A program made the translations under genes and the position numbers. The notes below the pieces were generated by a model, which had not been told where the DNA came from, did no database searches, and saw only the letters and a list, made by a program, of their open reading frames with translations. DNA of 7,441 bases from DASTYK01 sp964384585 (GTDB taxonomy: Bacteria > Gemmatimonadota > Gemmatimonadetes > Longimicrobiales > RSA9): positions 1-7,441 of the forward strand of contig CAYLME010000162.1 of the NCBI GenBank assembly GCA_964384585.1. Reading direction: 5' to 3'. Below, one piece after another: positions 1-4,694 of the stretch (within the stretch, counting starts at the first letter, position 1; each line of letters begins with the position of its first letter).

Positions 1-1141
1 CCTCGTGTGAAGTGCCGGCGCGCATGTCATGAATCACGAGTCGCGGCAGTGCGTTCGCGCGCTCGTACGCGAGCATGTGGTTCCGGAAGAGCTGCACGCC
101 CTGCAGCATGACGTCGTCGCGATGCGGTATCACTTCCGTCCAGTTCGATTCCGACGCGTTCGCGACCGGCGCCTTCACCAGGCGGAAGTTGCGGCCGGTG
201 TCGTTCACGCGGATGTAGAAGCTGTCGCCGTGATGATCGACGTCGTACTCGCGATCCTGCACGCGTGGCGCAACCTGCGTCCACTCGCCCGTCGGATCAT
301 TCGCGCGCAGGTACCGCACCTCGGACGTGGTCAGGCTGCCGATGTTCAGCAGCAGGTACTCGTCGCTGCCCGTACGGCCGACGTAGAGTCCGAAGCGCTC
401 GTCGGGCTCCTCGTAGAGCAGCTCGTGGTTCGGCGTGCCGATCACGTGGCGGTAGAACTGGTACGCGCGCTTCGTGACAGGATGTTCGACCGTGTAGAAG
501 AGCGTGCGGTTATCGTCTGCCCATGCGACACTGCGTACCCGCTCCGCGCGCGTGTCGAGCAGTTCGCCCGTGCGCAGGTCCTTCACGTGCAACACGTACT
601 GCCGGTATCCCGTCGAGTCCGTAGCATAGGCGAGGAACTGAGCGTCGGGGCTCGGCTCGGTGTTGCCGACCGACATGAACTCCTGTCCAAGGGCGAGCGC
701 GTTCACGTCGAGCATGACCTCCTCGGGCGCATCGAGCGAGCCATTCCTGCGCGCGAGCACCGGGTACTGCTTTCCCGCCTCGGTGCGCGAGTAGTAGAAG
801 TAGCCGTTATCGCGATACGGCACCGACAGGTCCGTCTGCTTGATGCGACCGAGCATCTCCTCGTAGAGCGTCCCGCGCAGCCCGGCGAGCGGGGCGAGTA
901 CGGCTTCCGCATGGGCGTTCTCGGCCTCGAGATAGGCGCTCACCGCGGGGTCGCTCTTCTCGCGCAGCCAGAAGTAGTCGTCGCTGCGCACGTCGCCGTG
1001 CAGCGTATCGACGTGGGTGCGCTTCTCCGCGACGGGCGGCTGGAGCGCGGTCTGCTGTGCGGACAGCGGCAGCGGCGCGAGCGCCAGGGCCGCGATGACG
1101 ACGAACGGGCGACTGCGATTCGGGTGTAAGGCGAACTGCAT
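1..1141 (-). CDS. Secreted oligopeptidase B-like S9 family serine peptidase, N-terminal part (partial)
   Basis: This gene reads leftward and is cut by the window edge, leaving 380 residues. The family (S9A, prolyl oligopeptidase/oligopeptidase B) cleaves short peptides, in oligopeptidase B after Arg or Lys. Visible are the N-terminal family segment (TLHGD at 46-50, DDYFWLRE at 54-61) and the start of the beta-propeller, with YFYYSRTEAGKQYPVLARR, the VGNTEPSPD strand, SVAWADD and LFYTV. The Ser-Asp-His catalytic domain would lie beyond the edge, so activity cannot be judged. Full members are about 690-720 residues. Residues 1-28 look like a signal peptide: basic NRSR, a hydrophobic run and a PLSA|QQ cleavage site, which suggests export; classical PtrB is cytoplasmic. 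The ATG is chosen because GGAAGGAG lies 8 bases upstream and the signal peptide begins there. It diverges from the M42 peptidase gene. The family is clear; oligopeptidase B specificity is inferred from similarity of the N-terminal half. Confidence 0.9.
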   Translation of the reverse strand, partial: MQFALHPNRSRPFVVIAALALAPLPLSAQQTALQPPVAEKRTHVDTLHGDVRSDDYFWLREKSDPAVSAYLEAENAHAEAVLAPLAGLRGTLYEEMLGRIKQTDLSVPYRDNGYFYYSRTEAGKQYPVLARRNGSLDAPEEVMLDVNALALGQEFMSVGNTEPSPDAQFLAYATDSTGYRQYVLHVKDLRTGELLDTRAERVRSVAWADDNRTLFYTVEHPVTKRAYQFYRHVIGTPNHELLYEEPDERFGLYVGRTGSDEYLLLNIGSLTTSEVRYLRANDPTGEWTQVAPRVQDREYDVDHHGDSFYIRVNDTGRNFRLVKAPVANASESNWTEVIPHRDDVMLQGVQLFRNHMLAYERANALPRLVIHDMRAGTSHE

Positions 1142-1149
1142 GAGTGGCT

Positions 1150-1157
1150 CTCCTTCC
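1150..1157 (-). promoter_or_regulatory. Strong ribosome binding site of the S9 peptidase gene
   Basis: On the minus strand this reads GGAAGGAG and sits 8 bases before the ATG at 1141. It is the best Shine-Dalgarno match in the window and fixes the start of the peptidase. The upstream half (TTCC on the plus strand, 1154-1157) can also pair with GGAA at 1170-1173, so it is partly inside a small imperfect hairpin. Confidence 0.75.
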
Positions 1158-1171
1158 GGGGTCATCCCGGG

Positions 1172-1177
1172 AATATG
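1172..1177 (-). promoter_or_regulatory. Candidate -10 box for the S9 peptidase gene
   Basis: The minus strand reads CATATT here, the most AT-rich hexamer between the two divergent genes on this strand. It would give a leader of about 25 bases before the ATG at 1141. No convincing -35 box is seen at 16-18 bases upstream (GTGCGG at 17), so this is only a position guess. Confidence 0.25.
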
Positions 1178-1253
1178 TCGGTCTGGCGTCGCCCCCGCAC
1201 GAGGTCACGAGGCGCCCGTGCGCCGCGCGCCGCGTGCTGCGCGCCGGAAAAGT

Positions 1254-1308
1254 CCCCGACGTGCCCCGGCCCCGGGCCCCCGGCCCTGGGCCCTGGGCCC
1301 CGGCCCAT
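1254..1308. repeat. GC-rich intergenic repeat, copy 1
   Basis: This stretch is almost only C and G, built from CCGGGCCC and CCTGGGCCC units and strongly self-complementary. Bases 1254-1288 align without gaps to 3178-3212 in the same orientation; I count 29 of 35 identical by eye. The copy here has extra CTGGGCCC and CCCCGGCCC units at its right end. It lies between divergent genes and is not part of either. It may fold into alternative hairpins or be a dispersed extragenic palindromic element. The other parts of this intergenic region (1178-1253) show only GC-rich sequence with CGCGCG runs and no recognisable feature. Confidence 0.6.
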
Positions 1309-1318
1309 CTCACTGGCG

Positions 1319-1361
1319 TTGCGGTGGTGCGCCGCGCCGTCCTATCCTTGCCCGCCCTGTT
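1319..1361 (+). promoter_or_regulatory. Candidate promoter of the M42 peptidase-kynB unit
   Basis: A possible -35 (TTGCGG, 1319-1324) is 18 bases upstream of TATCCT (1343-1348), a plausible -10 box for a high-GC genome. Support comes from comparison: GCGCCGT at 1334-1340 and GCCCGCCCTGTT at 1350-1361 recur in the same order around TACAAT before the GAF gene (3273-3298), with two bases' difference in spacing. The leader to the GTG at 1389 would be about 30-35 bases. The -35 matches the sigma70 consensus poorly. Confidence 0.4.
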
Positions 1362-1388
1362 CCGATCATTCCAGGAGACGTCGTTCCC

Positions 1389-2459
1389 GTGGACACAAAC
1401 TCGTTAGAGTTCCTGAAGCGGTTGCTCGACACGCCGGCGCCGTCCGGCTTCGAGGCACCGGCCGCCGCCGTCTGGCGTGACGAAGCGGCGCGCATCGCTG
1501 ACGACGTGCGCGCGGATGTCAGCGGCAACTCCGTCGCAGTGCTCAATCCCGACGGCAATCCGCGCGTCATGCTGGCCGGTCACATCGACGAGATCGGCAT
1601 CATGGTCACTCACATCGACGACGATGGCTACCTGTATTTCGAGGGGATCGGCGGCTGGGATCCGCAGGTGCTGGTCGCGCAGCGCGTGATCGTGCTCACG
1701 CGGAAGGGCCCGGTCCACGGCGTGATCGGCAAGAAGCCGATCCACCTGATCAAGGGCGACGCGCGCGAGAAGGCGTCGAAGATCACGGATCTCTGGATCG
1801 ACATCGGTGCGGGCAAGAAGGACCGCGCGCACGAGCGCGGTGTTCGCATCGGCGATCCGGGCGTGATCGACCAGAAGCTGCTCGAGCTGGACGACGACCT
1901 GATCGTCAGCCGCTCGATCGACAACCGTATCGGCGCGTTCGTCGTGCTCGAGGCGCTGCGGCTGCTCACGCAGGACCGGCCGGCCACCTCGGTCGCGGCG
2001 GTCGCGACCGCACAGGAGGAGATCGGCTACGCCGGCGGTGGTGCACGGACCAGCGCGTACACACTGGAGCCACACGTCGCGCTGGTTGTGGACGTGACGT
2101 TCGCCACCGACTCGCCCGACATGGAGAAGAAGGAACTGGGCGAGCACAAAGTCGGCGGCGGGCCCGTGCTGACGCGCGGTTCGGCGGCGCATACCGTGGT
2201 GTTCGAACGGCTGGTCGCCGCCGCGGAACGCGAGAACATCCCGTATACGATCAGTGCATCGCCTCGCTTCACGTCCACGGACGCGGATGCGATCTACCTG
2301 TCGCGGACGGGTGTGCCGACCGGCATCGTGTCGGTGCCGAACCGCTACATGCACTCGCCCAACGAGCTGGTCAGCCGGAAGGACCTGGATGCGGCCGCCA
2401 GGCTGATCGCGGCCTTCTGTCGCGACCTGTCCGGCGACGTGGACTTCGTGCCCCGCTGA
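1389..2459 (+). CDS. M42 family metallopeptidase (glutamyl aminopeptidase/TET-like)
   Basis: A 356-residue cytoplasmic aminopeptidase of family M42 (FrvX, PepA/TET-like), which trims N-terminal residues from peptides using two metal ions and usually forms dodecameric tetrahedral shells. All active-site motifs are in place: H65 and D67 in AGHIDEIG, bridging D178 in SRSIDNRIGA, E210 and E211 in TAQEEIGYAGG, D235 in VVDVTFATD, and H322 in NRYMHSPNEL. The length is normal for the family, and no signal peptide is seen. The GTG at 1389 is chosen because the family's N-terminus (LEFLKRLLDTPAPSGFE) begins right after it and AGGAG (1373-1377) lies 11 bases upstream, slightly long. The same frame is open further left, but that stretch is the intergenic repeat. 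VDVTFATD has F where many relatives have H. The substrate cannot be told: members range over acidic, hydrophobic and basic residues. kynB follows 5 bases later, probably co-transcribed. Confidence 0.93.
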   Translation: MDTNSLEFLKRLLDTPAPSGFEAPAAAVWRDEAARIADDVRADVSGNSVAVLNPDGNPRVMLAGHIDEIGIMVTHIDDDGYLYFEGIGGWDPQVLVAQRVIVLTRKGPVHGVIGKKPIHLIKGDAREKASKITDLWIDIGAGKKDRAHERGVRIGDPGVIDQKLLELDDDLIVSRSIDNRIGAFVVLEALRLLTQDRPATSVAAVATAQEEIGYAGGGARTSAYTLEPHVALVVDVTFATDSPDMEKKELGEHKVGGGPVLTRGSAAHTVVFERLVAAAERENIPYTISASPRFTSTDADAIYLSRTGVPTGIVSVPNRYMHSPNELVSRKDLDAAARLIAAFCRDLSGDVDFVPR

Positions 2460-2464
2460 CGGTT

Positions 2465-3118
2465 ATGTTCCCCGGCCCGGATGGTCTGCGCATCCGTCGT
2501 ATCTACGACATCACGCAGCCGCTCGACGAACGCACTGCGGTGTGGCCGGGCGACCGCGAGATTTCGATGGACTGGACGATGCGGCGAGACCGCGGTGACA
2601 GCGTGAACGTCGCAGCGCTCTGCCTGACCGTGCACGCCGGCACGCACATGGACGGGCCGCTGCACTGCGCGGACGGCGGGGCAACCGCGGCGGACGCGCC
2701 GCTCGCGCACCTGATCGGCCGCGCGCGCGTGATCGATGCGCGTGGACACGAAGCGCTCGACGTCGATCTGCTGGACGGCATCGATGCAGGCACGGAGGAG
2801 CGGCTGCTCTTTCGCTGCTTCGAGCAGTTCGTCCCGGGCCGGTTCCCGGATCCGTTCCCGGCGCTCACGCCGGCACTGGCGCGTGCATGCGCGGACGCCG
2901 GTGTGAAGCTGGTCGCGACCGAGTCGCCCTCTGTCGACCGGTTCGATTCGAAGACGCTCGAGTCGCACCGGCTGCTGCAGGCAGGCGACGTCGTGATCAT
3001 CGAGAACGTCGTGCTGAGCGCCGTGCCGGCGGGACAGTACTCGCTCGTGGCACTGCCACTGCGGCTGAGCGACGCGGACAGTGCGCCGTTGCGCGCAGTC
3101 CTGCTCGAACTGATGTAG
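2465..3118 (+). CDS. kynB: Cyclase-family hydrolase, probable kynurenine formamidase (arylformamidase)
   Basis: A 217-residue protein of the cyclase/KynB family. KynB hydrolyses N-formyl-L-kynurenine to kynurenine and formate in tryptophan breakdown. The protein opens with the family's DITQPLDERTAVWPGD and has the metal-binding motif HAGTHMDGPLH (H57, H61, D63, H67). The later ligand pair H168 (ESHR) and E180 (IIENVV) shows the 12-residue spacing known in KynB structures. ATESPSVD at 151-158 corresponds to the KynB IDTPSLD segment, and the tail AGQYSLVALPLRL also fits. The length equals that of known KynB proteins (about 210-220). The ATG lies 5 bases after the stop of the M42 gene, and no clear Shine-Dalgarno is seen, which suggests translational coupling by re-initiation. 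No kynureninase or tryptophan dioxygenase gene lies in the window, so the tryptophan role is by similarity. Another cyclase-family amidase is the alternative. Confidence 0.85.
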   Translation: MFPGPDGLRIRRIYDITQPLDERTAVWPGDREISMDWTMRRDRGDSVNVAALCLTVHAGTHMDGPLHCADGGATAADAPLAHLIGRARVIDARGHEALDVDLLDGIDAGTEERLLFRCFEQFVPGRFPDPFPALTPALARACADAGVKLVATESPSVDRFDSKTLESHRLLQAGDVVIIENVVLSAVPAGQYSLVALPLRLSDADSAPLRAVLLELM

Positions 3119-3177
3119 GAGAAGCAGCGAAGCAGACCAGGTAGATGTACCACGAACGAGCCGCGAACGCGTGGTTC

Positions 3178-3217
3178 GCCCGAAGTTCCCAGGCCCCGGG
3201 CCCACGGCCCCGGGCCC
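3178..3217. repeat. GC-rich intergenic repeat, copy 2
   Basis: This is the shorter partner of the element at 1254-1308, made of two CGGGCCC units (3198-3203 and 3212-3217 regions) separated by ACGGCC. Bases 3178-3212 match copy 1 at 29 of 35 positions, including the flank AAGT-CCC that precedes the GC block. It sits 60 bases after the kynB stop. The sequence between (3119-3177) holds a weak inverted repeat, ACCACG (3149-3154) with CGTGGT (3170-3175) and a 15-base loop, without a T run, so it is not a convincing terminator. Confidence 0.6.
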
Positions 3218-3272
3218 GCAGCACCAAACCGCCGGTCTGCGCTGCGGCGCGCACCCGGCCAGACAACACCAG

Positions 3273-3298
3273 GCGCCGTACAATCCGCCCGCCCTGTT
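3273..3298 (+). promoter_or_regulatory. Candidate promoter of the GAF-domain gene
   Basis: TACAAT at 3279-3284 is a good -10 match in a region of very high GC. It is flanked by GCGCCGT (3273-3279) and GCCCGCCCTGTT (3287-3298), the same blocks seen before the M42 gene at 1334-1361. No recognisable -35 hexamer is found at 16-18 bases upstream. Transcription would begin about 35-40 bases before the ATG at 3330. The -10 is the best supported part. Confidence 0.45.
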
Positions 3299-3329
3299 GT
3301 GGCGGGCAGCAAAACAAAGGTTCGTCCCG

Positions 3330-3800
3330 ATGGTTGATGCAGGTCAGATGGTCAGGAAGATCCAGGAAATGCGCGACGGGGGGTACCTCTCGGACGCGAT
3401 CCTGCGCGAGACGGTGAAGCAGATCAAGGCGTCGGAGTCCAGCTACAACTTCGTCGGTGTCTACCTGTTCAACGAGGCGGACAACGAGCTGTGGCTGCAC
3501 AATTACATGGGCGAGGGCACGGATCACGCGAAGATCCCGGTGGGGACGGGCGTGTGCGGCACGGCCGTCGCCGAGAAGGCGAACCAGAACGTGCCCGACG
3601 TCACCGCGATCGACAACTACCTGGCGTGCAGCCCGCGCACGAAGTCGGAGCTGGTCGTGCTGATCCGCGCCGGCGACGAGATCTTCGGGCAGGTGGACAT
3701 CGACTGCCGCCAGAAGGACTGCTTCGCGAAGAGCAAGCAGGAGAGCCTCGAGCTGATCGCGGACAAGCTGGCCGAGGTGTTCGTCGCTGAGCGGAACTAG
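3330..3800 (+). CDS. GAF-domain protein, free methionine-R-sulfoxide reductase-like
   Basis: A 156-residue single GAF domain. It resembles free methionine-R-sulfoxide reductase (fRMsr, MsrC of E. coli), which reduces free Met-R-sulfoxide in the cytoplasm with thioredoxin-type electrons. Family signatures are FVGVYLFNE (41-49), IPVGTGVCGTAVAEK (69-83), VPDVTAIDNYLAC (88-100) and GQVDID (120-125). Compared from memory with E. coli MsrC, C76 and C100 match two of its three redox cysteines (Cys94 and Cys118 in published numbering). The first (Cys84) corresponds to H66 here. Two other cysteines, C126 and C131, follow the VDID strand and could replace it. The ATG at 3330 is chosen because AAAGG (3316-3320) lies 9 bases upstream; the open frame to the left is the repeat region. 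It appears to be a single-gene unit with its own promoter and a strong hairpin just after the stop. A ligand-binding GAF protein without enzyme activity is possible. Confidence 0.85.
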   Translation: MVDAGQMVRKIQEMRDGGYLSDAILRETVKQIKASESSYNFVGVYLFNEADNELWLHNYMGEGTDHAKIPVGTGVCGTAVAEKANQNVPDVTAIDNYLACSPRTKSELVVLIRAGDEIFGQVDIDCRQKDCFAKSKQESLELIADKLAEVFVAERN

Positions 3801-3809
3801 CATTTGTCC

Positions 3810-3840
3810 GCCGAGGTCCCGCGCCCCGCGGGACCTCGGC
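3810..3840 (+). terminator. Perfect 14-bp hairpin after the GAF gene
   Basis: GCCGAGGTCCCGCG (3810-3823) pairs perfectly with 3827-3840 across a three-base CCC loop. It begins 10 bases after the stop codon of the GAF gene. The stem is very stable, but no T run follows (TGCCCG). It therefore acts either as a U-less terminator or as a 3' end stabiliser. The position fits a transcript end between the GAF gene and the MBL-glcD-glcE operon. Confidence 0.65.
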
Positions 3841-3854
3841 TGCCCGCACCTGGT

Positions 3855-3885
3855 GAGGCCGGCATCGCATGCCGGTGCCGGCCTC
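3855..3885 (+). other. Second hairpin with two competing folds in the leader of the MBL operon
   Basis: GAGGCCGGCA (3855-3864) is complementary to TGCCGGCCTC (3876-3885). Inside it, CCGGCAT (3859-3865) is also complementary to ATGCCGG (3869-3875) with a CGC loop. The two pairings share bases and exclude each other. It follows the terminator-like hairpin by 14 bases. It could be a second transcript-end structure or part of the operon leader; the sequence alone does not decide. Confidence 0.45.
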
Positions 3886-3920
3886 TCCGCAGTATGCACC
3901 GACATGCGGGTGCGCTCATT

Positions 3921-3956
3921 CCGTCATATACGGACCCTCCGAACCGGACGGTCCGG
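3921..3956 (+). promoter_or_regulatory. Possible promoter and operator-like palindrome before the MBL-glcD-glcE operon
   Basis: TATACG (3927-3932), inside CCGTCATATACGG, is the only AT-rich hexamer in this leader and a possible -10 box. It is followed by CCGGAC-G-GTCCGG (3944-3956), a 6+6 inverted repeat with a one-base centre that could bind a dimeric regulator. CGGACC (3931-3936) can alternatively pair with GGTCCG (3950-3955) in RNA. The palindrome ends 15 bases before the ATG at 3972. No -35 box is convincing. Glycolate operons are often regulated, but no regulator gene is seen here. Confidence 0.3.
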
Positions 3957-3971
3957 CGCACCGGAACGCTG

Positions 3972-4694
3972 ATGCTGCGCACGCTGCTCGCGCCCAACGC
4001 CTCCGTGATGACGCTCGACGGCACGCGGACCTTCGTCGTCGGGAACGAGCGCGTCGCGATCATCGATCCCGGTCCTGACGATCCCGCACACCTCGAGCGC
4101 CTGGCGGCGGCCACAGCCGACGCGCACTCCGTCATCCTGCTCACCCATCAGCATCCCGATCACGCCGCAGGCGCTCGACGGCTCTCCGGCATGCTCGGCG
4201 CCGAGGTGCTCAGCCAGGCGGCCGGCACGCTCGGCGCCGGCATGGACGTGCCGACGGACGCGGGCACGCTGCACGTGCTGCCGACACCCGGCCACACTCC
4301 GGACCACATCGCGCTGCACTGGCCGGAGCAGAAGGCTATCTTCGTGGGGGACCTCATGATGGGTGGTCTCGACACGGCGCTGGTCGCGCCGTCCGAAGGA
4401 GGCAGCCTGGAGCAGTACCTGGACTCGCTGGCGCGGCTGGGCGGGCTGGGTGCGCGGATCCTGTATCCTACTCACGGACCTGAGTTTACGGATCCGGAGG
4501 CCGCGTTCGAGCGGTATCGTGCACACCGGCTGAGGCGGCTGGAACAGGTGCGGAGCGCGCTGGCCGCCGGGATCAGCGACCGCGATGCGCTGGTGACGGC
4601 CGTGTACGGCGATGCCGTGCCGCCCGCGCTGCGCGACTGGACGCGCTCGACGCTCGAGGCGTACCTGGACTACCTGGGCCTGGGGAGCGGATGA
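3972..4694 (+). CDS. MBL-fold metallo-hydrolase, LACTB2/glyoxalase II-like
   Basis: A 240-residue cytoplasmic metallo-beta-lactamase-fold hydrolase. Visible are the opening LAPNASVMTLDGTRTFVVG and IIDPGPDD, the metal motif THQHPDH (H59, H61, D63, H64), PGHTPDH (H108), GDLMMGG (D127) and PTHG (H168). So the full set of ligands for two metals is present. The C-terminal part with YRAHRLRRLEQV and a helical tail ending near LDYLGLG resembles the LACTB2 group, whose studied members include ribonucleases; glyoxalase II-like thioesterases share the same ligands. The substrate is not decided by sequence. The ATG at 3972 is chosen because conserved sequence begins there and GGAA (3963-3966) lies 5 bases upstream; the frame is open further left but covers the two hairpins. 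Its TGA overlaps the ATG of glcD (ATGA), so the two are translationally coupled, which hints at a role near 2-hydroxy acid oxidation. Confidence 0.88.
   Translation: MLRTLLAPNASVMTLDGTRTFVVGNERVAIIDPGPDDPAHLERLAAATADAHSVILLTHQHPDHAAGARRLSGMLGAEVLSQAAGTLGAGMDVPTDAGTLHVLPTPGHTPDHIALHWPEQKAIFVGDLMMGGLDTALVAPSEGGSLEQYLDSLARLGGLGARILYPTHGPEFTDPEAAFERYRAHRLRRLEQVRSALAAGISDRDALVTAVYGDAVPPALRDWTRSTLEAYLDYLGLGSG

Noticed and set aside
29..1129. Long plus-strand open frame (366 codons) opposite the S9 peptidase
   Set aside because: It is antisense to a clear S9 peptidase reading frame, has no recognisable domain, and is the expected by-product of very high GC third positions.
1017..1388. N-terminal extension of the M42 peptidase to an ATG at 1017
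   Set aside because: The extension overlaps the divergent S9 peptidase and the GC repeat. The family N-terminus begins at the GTG at 1389, which has a ribosome binding site.
3149..3175. Terminator after kynB (ACCACG with CGTGGT)
   Set aside because: The stem is only 6 bp with a 15-base loop and no T run, too weak to call.
1254..3217. The GC repeat as a CRISPR or a tandem array
   Set aside because: There are only two separated copies about 1.9 kb apart, without regularly spaced spacers or cas genes.
1404..3312. Minus-strand open frames of 269-316 codons opposite the M42 and kynB genes
   Set aside because: They are Arg-, Ala- and His-rich shadows of two well-supported plus-strand genes, with no motif or ribosome binding site.
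3171..3329. N-terminal extension of the GAF protein to an ATG at 3171
   Set aside because: The extra residues are translated repeat and promoter-like sequence. The ATG at 3330 has AAAGG at good spacing and gives the usual family length.
3804..3971. N-terminal extension of the MBL protein upstream of 3972
   Set aside because: This stretch holds two hairpins and has no family similarity; conserved MBL sequence begins at the ATG at 3972.
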